64,000 bases of DNA from Kineosporia babensis (GCF_021129305.1 NZ_JAJOMB010000006.1:62001-126000); one strand, 5' to 3'. Shown: positions 20,724 to 29,052, counted from the stretch's first letter. Translations and numbers: made by a program. Notes: generated by a model from the letters alone, not told the origin.

Positions 20724-20730
20724 CAGGCCC

Positions 20731-21918
20731 ATGACGGACGCGTGGTCGGCACTGCGCGGCCACCCCCTGCGTTTCCTGTTCTCGTCCTGGCCGTTGCGCT
20801 CGCTGGCGTACCTGGCCAGCACGGTGGTGACCGGGCTGGCCGCGTTCCTCCTGCTGCCCTTGTCGCTGCTGTTCGGCGGGATCCTGGTGGCCCTGATCGC
20901 GGTGCTGGAACGCGCCCGGCTGCGGCTGGTCCAGCAGCGCCCGGCCGATGCGATCGGGCTGCGCATCCGGCTGCGGGCCCGGCGCCGGATGCCGGTGGCC
21001 TGGTTCGAGATCGCCTACGTGCTGCTCCTGGCCACCGGGCTCTGGCTCCTCGACCTCCTGCTGCTGGTGCTGAGCCTGCTCGTGCCGGGGGTGCTGCTGT
21101 TCGCGCCGCTGATCGTCCACTGCGACACGATGAATGTCGGCAACTGGCAGGTCTCTTCCGGCGCCGAGGCGCTGCTGGCGAGCTTGCTGGGCCTGCTGGT
21201 CGGGGTGGCCGCCTTGTACCTGATGACGCTGGTGGTGGCCGGGCAGTCGTTGCTCGCCAGGGCGTTGCTCGACTCCCGGGAAGGCGATCTGGCGGCCACT
21301 GTGGCGCAGTTGCGGCGCTCGCGGGTGGATCTGGTGGACGCCTTCGAGACCGAACGGCGCCGGATCGAGCGAGACCTGCACGACGGCGTCCAGCAGCGTC
21401 TGGTCGCGCTCACGATGACGCTGGGCCGGGCTGAGCTGGACGTACCGGACGGGCCCGGGCTGCTCGCGGTGCAGGACGCGCACCGGCAGGCCGAGCAGGC
21501 CCTGGCCGACCTGCGCGGCACCATCCGCGGCATCCATCCCCGGGTGCTGGTGGACCACGGGCTGACCGCGGCAGTCAACGAAATCGCCGACCGTTCACCG
21601 GTTCCGGCCACGGTAGACGTCCGGCTGCAGGAACGGCTGCCCGCGCCGGTCGAGTACGCGGCCTACTTCGTGGTGAGCGAGGCGCTGACCAACGTGGCCA
21701 AACACTCGCAGGCCCGCCGGGCCGGGGTGCACGCCTGGCGCCAGGGATCGACCTTCGTGCTGACGGTGGAGGACGACGGCGTGGGCGAGGCCACCGCCTC
21801 CGGCCCCGGCACCGGGCTGGCCGGCCTGGTGGTCCGCCTGGACGCCCTCGGCGGAACGCTGAACGTGACCAGCCCACCGGGCGGCCCGACGGAAGTACGG
21901 ATGGAGTGCCCGCTGTGA
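20731..21918 (+). CDS. NarL-type sensor histidine kinase
   Basis: A 395-residue kinase. Hydrophobic helices lie near residues 20-60, 90-130 and 145-175. The HisKA_3 dimerisation motif RRRIERDLHDGVQQRLVALT carries the phosphoacceptor His, and a HATPase domain follows with N-box EALTNVAKHSQA and G-boxes DDGVGEA and GTGLAGL. Short or absent sensor loops between the helices suggest intramembrane sensing, as in LiaS/DesK-type kinases. The stop overlaps the response-regulator start (GTGA). The ATG at 20731 is favoured by the TATTGT box seven bases ahead. The divergent ABC exporter is its likely target. Confidence 0.92.
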   Translation: MTDAWSALRGHPLRFLFSSWPLRSLAYLASTVVTGLAAFLLLPLSLLFGGILVALIAVLERARLRLVQQRPADAIGLRIRLRARRRMPVAWFEIAYVLLLATGLWLLDLLLLVLSLLVPGVLLFAPLIVHCDTMNVGNWQVSSGAEALLASLLGLLVGVAALYLMTLVVAGQSLLARALLDSREGDLAATVAQLRRSRVDLVDAFETERRRIERDLHDGVQQRLVALTMTLGRAELDVPDGPGLLAVQDAHRQAEQALADLRGTIRGIHPRVLVDHGLTAAVNEIADRSPVPATVDVRLQERLPAPVEYAAYFVVSEALTNVAKHSQARRAGVHAWRQGSTFVLTVEDDGVGEATASGPGTGLAGLVVRLDALGGTLNVTSPPGGPTEVRMECPL

Positions 21919-22559
21919 GGATCGTCCTGGCCGAAGATGCTGCGCTGCTGCGCGAAGGACTGACCGGCATTCTGGAGCGCTGCGGCCACGAGGTTCTCGC
22001 CGCGGTCGAGAACGCCGAGGCCCTGCTGGCCTACACCGCCCGCCACCGCCCCGACCTGATCATCACCGACATCCGGATGCCACCCACCCATACCGACGAG
22101 GGCCTGCGTGCCGCCGCCCGGATCCGCGCCGAGCACCCGGACATCGCGATCATGGTGCTCTCAGCGTACGTCGCCGAGGCCTACGTACCGGAACTGCTCG
22201 AGGCCACCGCCGGCGCTGCGGGCGTGGGCTACCTGCTCAAGGACAGGGTGGGCCACGTCCGCGAGTTCATCGCCGCGCTGGACAGGGTGGCCGCCGGCGA
22301 GACCGTGATCGACCCCGAGGTAGTGGTGCACATGCTCGGCCGCCGCCGCGACGACGGCCCACTGGCCTCACTCACCGACCGCGAGCGCGAAGTCCTGGCA
22401 CTGATGGCCGAGGGCCGGACCAACGCCTCGATCGCCCAGGCCCTGGTGGTCAGCGAGGCCGCGGTCCGCAAGCACGTGGGCGGCATCTTCGCCAAACTGG
22501 ACTTCGCCCCGGCCACCGACCGCCGCGTCTCCGCCGTCCTGGCCTACCTCCGCGGTTAA
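21915..22559 (+). CDS. NarL/LuxR-family response regulator
   Basis: A regulator of about 214 residues, partner of the kinase just upstream. The receiver domain has the acidic pair LAEDAALLREGL, the phosphoacceptor Asp in PDLIITDIRMPP and the conserved Lys in YLLKDRVG. The C-terminal LuxR helix-turn-helix reads LTDREREVLALMAEGRTNASIA and continues with a recognition helix ending KHVGGIFAKL. GTG at 21915 overlaps the kinase stop and has GGAG eight bases upstream; a GTG at 21906 would add three residues. It probably binds the inverted repeat 20676-20699. Confidence 0.93.
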   Translation: MRIVLAEDAALLREGLTGILERCGHEVLAAVENAEALLAYTARHRPDLIITDIRMPPTHTDEGLRAAARIRAEHPDIAIMVLSAYVAEAYVPELLEATAGAAGVGYLLKDRVGHVREFIAALDRVAAGETVIDPEVVVHMLGRRRDDGPLASLTDREREVLALMAEGRTNASIAQALVVSEAAVRKHVGGIFAKLDFAPATDRRVSAVLAYLRG

Positions 22560-23914
22560 AGACGCTGCAGAGCCTGGGCCAGCGAGGCGTTGCGCTCGCG
22601 GGCGTACAGGTCGTTCGGGTCGTGGATCTCCCGGCCGATCACCTCGGACAGCCGCTGCAGGTCGTACTCGGCCCCGGCCTGTTCGTCGTCTCGGGTACCG
22701 TCGTCGGTGAGGTTGGACTGGAAGATCCCGGCCGCGGACCGGGGCAGGAAGTCCTCGTAGACGATCGGCTCCGGGATCAGCGCCCCCTGCCGGATCAACT
22801 CGGGCACGCTCTCCGACCGCGGCCGGGCCGGGCCCGGCCGGAAGGTGAAGAACCCCAGATCCTGCGCCGCCAGTTCCAGTTCGGTGTTCGGCAAGTGCTC
22901 CTGCCACACCTGCCGCGCCACCTCCGTCCGCACCCGATCACCTCGCACCTCGTCCACCTGCGCCACCATCCGGTCGTACAGCTCCCGCCCGGCCACGGTC
23001 AGCGCGATCCCCCGCTGCTCCACCTCCCCGAAACGCACCTTCAGCTGGCCCCGTTGGATCGTGCCGTCGGCTCGGCGGAACACCCGGTCCTCGGCCAGGG
23101 CCTTGAACGAGGTCTGGCGCAGCAGCACGTCCGGACCGTCCCAGGCGGGCGGGCCCTGGATCTCGTCGATCATCGTGATGCCGTGCGCCTGCATCCGGCG
23201 GTACAGGTCGTCGATGTCCAGCACCCGCGGCGTCAGGTGGTTGATGTGGGTGGACGCCACCCCGCCGATGTCCGCCGCCACCGACGAGATGCGTTCCAGA
23301 TGCTGATACCAGTCCTGATCGACCGGCTCGGCCGACAAAGCGAACGCCCCCGTGGCCAGCTCGAGCAGCTCGGCCGCCTCGGCTGCGGACAGCTCACCCA
23401 GATCAGCGGCCCGGTCGGCCAGCTCCAGCAACCGAGGCCCGAACAGCCGCCGCGCGGCGATGAACTGCTCCAGCCGGCCCTGGGTTTCGGCATCGAAGAA
23501 CCGCCGGTCCTCGGTGACCAGCATCGAGGTGAACACCCGGAACGGGTTACGGGCCAGCTCCCCGGCCTCGACCGGGCGGAACGCGGTGGAGACCACCGGC
23601 ACCGAACTCTTCGAGGCGTCCCGCAGATCGTAGAAACCGACCGGATGCATCCCGAACGCCGCGAACACCCGCGCCACCTGGGCCAGCTCCCGCCGCGAAC
23701 CCACCCGGATCGCCCCGTGCCGCTCCGCCGAGACCCGCTCGATGCTGCCCAGCCGCCGAGCCTGATCCCCACGGGCCGCCGCGACGTCCTCGTTGACCGC
23801 CCGCGAAACCTCCACCAGCGTGGTGTAGGCGGGCACCTCGGTGCCGTACATCGCGGCCAGCCGCAGGGCGAACTGCGCTCGCAACTGCCACTGCGGGACC
23901 AGGGAATCAGGCAT
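22556..23914 (-). CDS. hglS: 2-oxoadipate dioxygenase/decarboxylase, HglS (YdcJ/DUF1338) family
   Basis: A 452-residue non-haem iron enzyme of the DUF1338 family. Characterised HglS converts 2-oxoadipate to D-2-hydroxyglutarate and CO2 in D-lysine catabolism. Residues corresponding to the known site are visible: H66 and R70 (AERHGAIR; H70/R74 in the Pseudomonas enzyme), H223 in STHINHLTPR, and E297 or E299 in RFGEVEQRG. Length matches the family. No other lysine-degradation gene lies nearby, so the substrate in this organism is inferred only from family. The 3' end overlaps that of the response regulator by 4 bp (convergent). Only 24 bp separate its start from the divergent HAD gene. Confidence 0.85.
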   Translation of the reverse strand: MPDSLVPQWQLRAQFALRLAAMYGTEVPAYTTLVEVSRAVNEDVAAARGDQARRLGSIERVSAERHGAIRVGSRRELAQVARVFAAFGMHPVGFYDLRDASKSSVPVVSTAFRPVEAGELARNPFRVFTSMLVTEDRRFFDAETQGRLEQFIAARRLFGPRLLELADRAADLGELSAAEAAELLELATGAFALSAEPVDQDWYQHLERISSVAADIGGVASTHINHLTPRVLDIDDLYRRMQAHGITMIDEIQGPPAWDGPDVLLRQTSFKALAEDRVFRRADGTIQRGQLKVRFGEVEQRGIALTVAGRELYDRMVAQVDEVRGDRVRTEVARQVWQEHLPNTELELAAQDLGFFTFRPGPARPRSESVPELIRQGALIPEPIVYEDFLPRSAAGIFQSNLTDDGTRDDEQAGAEYDLQRLSEVIGREIHDPNDLYARERNASLAQALQRL

Positions 23915-23921
23915 GAACCCA

Positions 23922-23927
23922 ACCGTA
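23922..23927 (-). promoter_or_regulatory. -10 box for leaderless hglS-like gene
   Basis: On the minus strand TACGGT is followed by seven bases and the ATG at 23914. It shares its TA with the plus-strand -10 box at 23926-23931, so the two promoters overlap. Confidence 0.5.
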
Positions 23928-23931
23928 CAAT
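23926..23931 (+). promoter_or_regulatory. -10 box for leaderless HAD gene
   Basis: TACAAT is followed by seven bases and the GTG at 23939. No ribosome site is present, and a leaderless message is the simplest reading. It overlaps the opposing -10 box at 23922-23927. Confidence 0.55.
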
Positions 23932-23938
23932 CACGACA

Positions 23939-24811
23939 GTGAGCATGGGATCCTCAACCGCCGCCCTGCGTCCGTTGCTGGTCACCGATCTGGACGGCAC
24001 CCTGCTGGCGCCGGACGGTCGGATGTCGGAGCGAACTGCAGACGTGGTGGCTGGGTTGCTCGCGCAGGGTTTGCAGTTCACGTTCGCCACGGCCCGGTCT
24101 CCGCAGACCGCCTTGCCCCTGCTGCGCGATCTGCCGTTCACCCTGCCCGCGGTGGTCTACAACGGCGCCTTCCTGACCGATCCACGCACCGGGGAACTCA
24201 CCGACGGCGTCCTGCTGGAACCCGGCGTGACCGAGGTCGTGATGCGGCAGGCAGCCCAGTTCCGGTTGACGCCGATCATCTTTCACGTCGAGCACGGTCA
24301 TGACCGGGTGAGCGCGGTCGAGCACGACCAGAACCCCGAAGCCGCGCAGTATTTCCGCGAGCGTACCGATGATCCTCGGGTTGCCCTGGTGGCCGAGGCC
24401 TCGGACCTGTTCGGCGCCGATGCCTTCGTGGCGACGGTGATGGGAACCGCCGAGCAGATCACCGGACTCATCCCCCTGATCACCGAAAACCTGCACGCAG
24501 AATGCACCTTCAATGCCCAGCCGGACACCTACCATCCGGAACAGGTGTGGCTGGAGATCACCGGCGTCGGGGCCACCAAGGCGGCCGGGATCGCCCGGCT
24601 GGCGGACACGGTCCCGCACGAGCACCTGATCTGCTTCGGGGACAACCACAACGACCTGAGCATGTTCGCCTCCGCCGACGAGAGCCTGGCCGTGGCCAAT
24701 GCGGCGCCCGCGGTGCTGGCGGCCGCCTCGGCGGTGATCCGGGGCAACAGCGCCGACGGAGTGGCGATGTGGCTGCTGGAGAACCGGTCTCGCCTCGGTC
24801 TGCTTGATTAG
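23939..24811 (+). CDS. Cof-type HAD-superfamily hydrolase
   Basis: A HAD phosphatase of about 290 residues. Motif I LLVTDLDGTLL supplies the nucleophile and acid/base Asp pair, motif II is FATARSPQTAL, and motifs III/IV are KAAGIARL and CFGDNHNDLSMFASA. A C2-type cap domain lies between. Cof-type enzymes dephosphorylate sugar phosphates, flavin precursors or nucleotides; the substrate here is not readable. GTG at 23939 (leaderless promoter just ahead) or ATG at 23945 are both possible. The stop overlaps the stop of the orphan kinase by 4 bp. Confidence 0.9.
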   Translation: MSMGSSTAALRPLLVTDLDGTLLAPDGRMSERTADVVAGLLAQGLQFTFATARSPQTALPLLRDLPFTLPAVVYNGAFLTDPRTGELTDGVLLEPGVTEVVMRQAAQFRLTPIIFHVEHGHDRVSAVEHDQNPEAAQYFRERTDDPRVALVAEASDLFGADAFVATVMGTAEQITGLIPLITENLHAECTFNAQPDTYHPEQVWLEITGVGATKAAGIARLADTVPHEHLICFGDNHNDLSMFASADESLAVANAAPAVLAAASAVIRGNSADGVAMWLLENRSRLGLLD

Positions 24812-26019
24812 AGGACGCCTCTGGCGGGCTCGGTGGGAGCGGCCGCCCGGAGGGGGCCGGTTGCGGGCAGCCGAGCCACCACCACCCAGTACGGACCGTC
24901 CCGTCCCGCCTCCACCCGTCCTCCCATCGGCTCCAGGCGCTCGCGCAGACCCAGCAGACCGGAACCGTTCCCCGGCCGGGCCGTGGGTTTGATGCCGTCG
25001 TTCAGGATCCGCAGCTCGCCGTTGTGGTAGGTGATGCGCACCCAGCCGGCCTTGGAGTGGCGCAGCACATTGGTCACGCTCTCGCGCACGACCCAGGCGG
25101 CTGCCTCCTGCCATGGCTGCGGGATGTCGCCGATGTCCAGGGTGGTCTCGATCCCGGCTGAGCTCAGGAGGGTGCGGGCGCTCTCGAGTTCCTGGGGGAG
25201 GCTGGTCGGGTGGTAGCCGCGAGCGAGTTCGTCGGCCTCGGCCATGGCGTTCAGGGCGCTCTGGCGGACCCTCAGCATCTGGGCCCCGGCGCCCTCGTCG
25301 TCGCCGCGGTTGGCCAGGGCGGTGGCGAGTTCGGCCTGCACGGCGATGGTGGACAGGTACCGGCCCAGGACGTCGTGCACGTCCTGGGAGAAGCGCAGAC
25401 GTTCCTCGGCCACCGCGAGGCTGGCCTGGGTGTGGCGGTTGGCGTCGAGTTCGGCGACTGTGCGGTTCAGCCACGTCGCCGCCCGGACGGTGATGATGGC
25501 TCCACTGCAGTTCAGGAGTCCGTTGAAGAGCGAGAACCACGGGCCAGCGTTCACCGTGCAGAAGAGCGCCGAGCCGGCCAGCAGGCCCACGACGATGAGC
25601 CGGCCGGGCAGGCCGCTCAGCGCGAAAGACAGGTTCTGGACGACGAGAAGGGCGACATTCGCCCGGACCAGGGGATCGGCGGTGAGGCCGAAGAGCCCGA
25701 AGAAGACGACGTTGCCGATGGCCAGCGCCACGATCCGGCGTCTGGGAAAGGGCCGACGCTGGGCAGAGGACGGCGCCAACGCGGTCATGGCCCGCATCGT
25801 CGAACTGCACACGGCGGTCAGGAACAGGCAGCCGCCCAGCGAGGCCAGGCTCACGTGGGCCGGTACCGCCAGTCCGGCGTTGGAGGCTTCGATGAATCCG
25901 AACGAGAACCACAGCAGGGTCCCGGCCCACAGGTTGCTCTGCAGCAGAACCCGGGTGAAGAGATCCACCCGCTCGGCTCGGCGGAGCTGCCCCCAGCGTC
26001 GTCGGCCGCGAATCCTCAC
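24808..26019 (-). CDS. Orphan DesK/NarL-type sensor histidine kinase
   Basis: A 403-residue kinase with about five or six N-terminal membrane helices (residues 25-185), a HisKA_3 motif RFSQDVHDVLGRYLSTIAVQ with the phosphoacceptor His, and a HATPase domain with RESVTNVLRHS and NGSGLLGLRERL. This layout matches DesK-like kinases that sense membrane state. No response regulator is adjacent, so the partner must be encoded elsewhere. The GTG at 26019 is supported by a TAAGCT box seven bases upstream (leaderless). Confidence 0.88.
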   Translation of the reverse strand: MRIRGRRRWGQLRRAERVDLFTRVLLQSNLWAGTLLWFSFGFIEASNAGLAVPAHVSLASLGGCLFLTAVCSSTMRAMTALAPSSAQRRPFPRRRIVALAIGNVVFFGLFGLTADPLVRANVALLVVQNLSFALSGLPGRLIVVGLLAGSALFCTVNAGPWFSLFNGLLNCSGAIITVRAATWLNRTVAELDANRHTQASLAVAEERLRFSQDVHDVLGRYLSTIAVQAELATALANRGDDEGAGAQMLRVRQSALNAMAEADELARGYHPTSLPQELESARTLLSSAGIETTLDIGDIPQPWQEAAAWVVRESVTNVLRHSKAGWVRITYHNGELRILNDGIKPTARPGNGSGLLGLRERLEPMGGRVEAGRDGPYWVVVARLPATGPLRAAAPTEPARGVL

Positions 26020-26026
26020 CCTGATC

Positions 26027-26032
26027 AGCTTA
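26027..26032 (-). promoter_or_regulatory. -10 box for leaderless orphan kinase gene
   Basis: Minus-strand TAAGCT, then seven bases, then the GTG at 26019. It lies only a few bases beyond the terminator stem at 26038-26090 that ends the upstream operon. Confidence 0.5.
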
Positions 26033-26037
26033 GACGC

Positions 26038-26090
26038 GTTCCTGCTCCGGCCGGCTCACTTCGGAAAGCCGAGTCGGCCGGAGCAGGAAC
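26038..26090 (-). terminator. Hairpin terminator after the BVMO/lactonase operon
   Basis: A 16-bp perfect stem, GTTCCTGCTCCGGCCG with its complement, enclosing 21 bases that can pair further. It starts 40 bp past the stop of the SMP-30-like gene. On the plus strand it is followed by TGTTTT, so it may work both ways. Confidence 0.75.
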
Positions 26091-26130
26091 TGTTTTCGGG
26101 CCACAGACGTGACCCGCCAGTAGGGAAGGA

Positions 26131-27129
26131 TCAGCCGCCGTTGGACTGCCGGATGCCCTGGGCCAGGGCCTCGAAACGGTAGACGAATCCACCCGAAGGC
26201 CCGCTGACGGTCAGGTAGGCATCCTTCTTGCCCGGGCGGATGGCCAGGTTCGTCGCGGAATACTTGCCGTCGTCCGGGACCGGAGCCTCGACCGTGGCCA
26301 GGTGGTCGCCTTCCGGGCTGAACACCATGACCCGGGCCTGGTTGTGGAACATCTGGTACACATTGCCCGCGGCGTCCACCGCGTTGGAGTCGACCTGAGC
26401 CCGCCCGGCGTTCACGTACATCGCCGGGTGCTGGCTGGTGACCGTGGTGCCGTCCTCGGCGAGTCCGATGTAGTCGATCCGGTTGGCCGTGTACTGGCTC
26501 ACCCACAGCCCGCCGAAGTCCTCGTCGAACGAAATGCCGTTCGGTGCGGGCAGCCCACCGGCCACCACCGTTGCCGACTGGCCGTCCCGGTCGATGCGTA
26601 CCACCCGGCCGCGGTCCTGCCCGCCCGGATCGTCGTGGCCGGTGGTGTCGCTGATGTAGAGGTTGCCCTGCTCGTCGAAGGCCAGGTCGTCGGGCTTCAT
26701 CGCCGAGCCGTCCACGTCACCGGTGAAGAAGGTCTGCGGATCGGTGCCGTCGGCCGCGATGCTGACGATCGCACCGGAGACGAAGTCGGTGAGGTAGATG
26801 CGGCCGTCGTGCGGGCTGACCTGGGCCGAGGTGTAGGCGCCGGCCTGGTCGGTGAAGAAGGGACTGGCCTTGCGGGTGGCGGTGTCGATGCGGATCACCT
26901 TGGGCTGCCCGGCCGGGGCGGTGACGTCCACCACCAGCAGCGAGCCGTCCTCGGTGAACACCGGGCCCTCCAGCAGGGTCATCCCGGTCTGCGGGTGCAC
27001 ATCGCTCACCTTGAGCAGCTTCTTGGCCGTGACGTCACGCCCGGCGGGTGCAGCGGCGGCGGATCCGGCTCCACCGACGGTCAGGACCAGACCGGTCGCC
27101 GCCACAGCGGCCAGAATGCGGTGCTTCAT
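26131..27129 (-). CDS. Secreted SMP-30/gluconolactonase-like beta-propeller protein
   Basis: A 332-residue protein with a Sec signal peptide (positive start, then a hydrophobic run, then GSAAAAPAG, about residues 1-29) and a six-bladed SMP-30/NHL-like propeller. Blades repeat motifs such as GPVFTEDGSLLVVD, PDDLAFDEQGNLYISD and PNGISFDEDFGGLWVS. Family members hydrolyse lactones using a divalent metal. Its start overlaps the stop of the Baeyer-Villiger monooxygenase by 4 bp. A lactonase would act on the ester or lactone made by that enzyme, but here it appears to be exported, so the product would have to leave the cytoplasm. It could instead be a non-enzymatic propeller. Confidence 0.85.
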   Translation of the reverse strand: MKHRILAAVAATGLVLTVGGAGSAAAAPAGRDVTAKKLLKVSDVHPQTGMTLLEGPVFTEDGSLLVVDVTAPAGQPKVIRIDTATRKASPFFTDQAGAYTSAQVSPHDGRIYLTDFVSGAIVSIAADGTDPQTFFTGDVDGSAMKPDDLAFDEQGNLYISDTTGHDDPGGQDRGRVVRIDRDGQSATVVAGGLPAPNGISFDEDFGGLWVSQYTANRIDYIGLAEDGTTVTSQHPAMYVNAGRAQVDSNAVDAAGNVYQMFHNQARVMVFSPEGDHLATVEAPVPDDGKYSATNLAIRPGKKDAYLTVSGPSGGFVYRFEALAQGIRQSNGG

Positions 27130-28937
27130 CGGGTCTCCTTAACGGGGGTCAGCACGTCGTCGATCTGCTCGGAACGCCACCGGCGCAGCAGGTCGTGGAA
27201 CTTCACCGGCCCGGGGGAGAAGGTCAGGATCTTGCGAGTACGCCCCTCACCGTTGTAATAGCCCGGGGTGCACTCGCTCTGGAACTTGGTGGTGTCGGCC
27301 GAGACCTCGGCGATCGTGCGCACCCACTGCTGGGCGTCCTGCGCGCTGGGCTCCACCACCGCGCCCTTCTCCTGGGCCCGGGCCACCACCGCGGCGATGT
27401 GCTCGGCCTGCTCGCCCAGGATGTGCGCGAAGTTGACCGAGTTGGCGTTCTGCATCGAGCCGAGGTGGAACAGGTTGGGGAAACCCGGGCTGTAGAAGCC
27501 GTGCAGGGTCTGCGGGCCGCCTCGCCAGGTCTGCAGCAGGTTCACACCGTTACGGCCGAGCACCGGCAGGGCCCCGGTGACGATCCCGGACATGCCCACG
27601 TCGAAACCGGTGGCGAAAATGAGGCAGTCCACCGGGTACTCGGTCTCGCCCACCACCACGCCGGTCTCGGTCATCCGGGTGATGCCCCCGGTGTCGGCGG
27701 TGTCGACCAGGGTGACGTTCGGCCGGTTGAAGGTCTGCAGGTAGTAGTCGCTGAAACAGGGCCGCTTGCACATGTACCGGTACCAGGGCTTCAGCAGTTC
27801 GGCGGTCTGCGGATCGGCGACCACCTCGTCCACCCGGGCCCGGATCTGGTTCATCTTGTGCGCGTCGAGCAACTCGTCGGTGAGCTCACGCTCGGCCTCG
27901 GACACACTCTGATCCACCACGCCGGACAGATACGTCCGCTGCAGCCGGGAACTGGACGTCCACCCGTCCCCGATCAGGTCTTCCTCCACCGGCTCACCGG
28001 TGATCGCGGCCAGGAAGTTGTCCATCCGCCGGCGCTGCCATCCGGGCTCCTGCCCCTGCACCCACTGAGGGTCGAGCGGCCGGTTACCCCGCACGTCCAC
28101 CGCTGATGGGGTTCGCTGGAACACATACAGATGAGCTGCATCCTGACCCACGTGCGGAATCACCTGCACGCCGGTCGCTCCCGTGCCGACTACCGCGACC
28201 CGCTTGTCCCGCAGGCCTGCCAGGCCACCGTCGGCGCTCCCGCCGGTGTAGGCGTAGTCCCAGCGGCTGGTGTGAAAAGTGTGCCCGCGGAAGGTCTCGA
28301 TCCCCGGAATGCCGGGCAGCTTCGGCTGGGTCAGCGTGCCCTGCGAGACCACCACGTACTGCGCCCGGATCCGGTCGCCGCGGTCGGTCTCGACCTGCCA
28401 CTCGTTCTCTGCGTCCAGCCATTCCAGCTGGCTCACCCGGGTCTGGAATAGCGCGTCCGGGTACAGGCCGTAGTGCTCGGCGATCGCGATCGCGTGCTGG
28501 CGGATCTCCTCGCCCGGCGCGTAGCGCATGCTCGGCATCCGGCCGAGCTCCTCCAGCAGCGGCAGGTAGACCGAACCCTCGATGTCGCAGTGGATTCCGG
28601 GGTAGCGGTTCCAGTACCAGGTGCCGCCCACGTCACCGGCCTCGTCGACCAGCCGGATCCGCTCCAGCCCGGCCTCGCGCAACCGGGCCGCGGTCAGCAG
28701 CCCGCCGAAGCCGGCGCCGATCACCAGGGCGTCCACCCGGTCCTGGCGGGGCTCGCGCTCGGTGAACGGGGTGTACGGGTCCTTGGCGTAGTAGCCGAAC
28801 TCGCCGGCGGCCGATCTGTACTGCCCGAGTCCTTCGGGTCTGATCCGCCGGTCGCGCTCGTGGCGGTACTTCGCCCGCAGCGCCTCGATATCGATGTCCG
28901 CGGACAGGTTCTCGAAGGTTTCGGTGCTCGTTGCCAC
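27126..28937 (-). CDS. Type I Baeyer-Villiger flavin monooxygenase
   Basis: A 603-residue FAD/NADPH monooxygenase. The first Rossmann motif GAGFGGLLTA lies near residue 75, the second VVGTGATGVQVIP near 250, and the diagnostic Baeyer-Villiger fingerprint FRGHTFHTSRW between them. DVGGTWYWNRYPGIHCD is characteristic of the cyclohexanone/cyclopentadecanone type. Such enzymes insert an oxygen atom beside a ketone, giving an ester or lactone. The N-terminal extension of about 60 residues is usual in this subgroup. GAGGA precedes the GTG start. It is translationally coupled to the lactonase-like gene and divergent from a MarR regulator, which probably represses it. Confidence 0.93.
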   Translation of the reverse strand: MATSTETFENLSADIDIEALRAKYRHERDRRIRPEGLGQYRSAAGEFGYYAKDPYTPFTEREPRQDRVDALVIGAGFGGLLTAARLREAGLERIRLVDEAGDVGGTWYWNRYPGIHCDIEGSVYLPLLEELGRMPSMRYAPGEEIRQHAIAIAEHYGLYPDALFQTRVSQLEWLDAENEWQVETDRGDRIRAQYVVVSQGTLTQPKLPGIPGIETFRGHTFHTSRWDYAYTGGSADGGLAGLRDKRVAVVGTGATGVQVIPHVGQDAAHLYVFQRTPSAVDVRGNRPLDPQWVQGQEPGWQRRRMDNFLAAITGEPVEEDLIGDGWTSSSRLQRTYLSGVVDQSVSEAERELTDELLDAHKMNQIRARVDEVVADPQTAELLKPWYRYMCKRPCFSDYYLQTFNRPNVTLVDTADTGGITRMTETGVVVGETEYPVDCLIFATGFDVGMSGIVTGALPVLGRNGVNLLQTWRGGPQTLHGFYSPGFPNLFHLGSMQNANSVNFAHILGEQAEHIAAVVARAQEKGAVVEPSAQDAQQWVRTIAEVSADTTKFQSECTPGYYNGEGRTRKILTFSPGPVKFHDLLRRWRSEQIDDVLTPVKETR

Positions 28938-28996
28938 TGGCCGTCCTCAATCCCGGCGCCCGCCGGACGAAGACAGGCAGCACGCGCCACATCGTC

Positions 28997-29012
28997 CAAC
29001 GATGCGTCGTTG
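28997..29012. promoter_or_regulatory. Second inverted repeat in the marR/BVMO gap
   Basis: CAACGA-TGCG-TCGTTG, a perfect 6-4-6 inverted repeat, 60 bp upstream of the monooxygenase start. It overlaps a further small repeat, ATCGT-CCA-ACGAT (28991-29003). Possible second regulator site; weaker than 29034-29052. Confidence 0.4.
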
Positions 29013-29033
29013 CCTCGATGCCGTCGGCAAACA

Positions 29034-29052
29034 ACTTAGCATCAGGCTAAGT
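29034..29052. promoter_or_regulatory. MarR-type operator
   Basis: ACTTAGC-ATCAG-GCTAAGT is a perfect 7-5-7 inverted repeat in the divergent gap between the monooxygenase (28937) and marR (29106). Size and AT-rich character fit a MarR dimer site. Confidence 0.7.

Noticed and set aside
19753..20730. Upstream extension of the sensor kinase frame
   Set aside because: It runs antisense across the ABC ATPase gene and through the inverted repeat; membrane helices and promoter support a start at 20731.
22622..23938. Upstream extension of the HAD phosphatase frame
   Set aside because: It is antisense to the HglS-like gene and rich in Arg/Gln/His/Pro; HAD motif I begins just after 23939.
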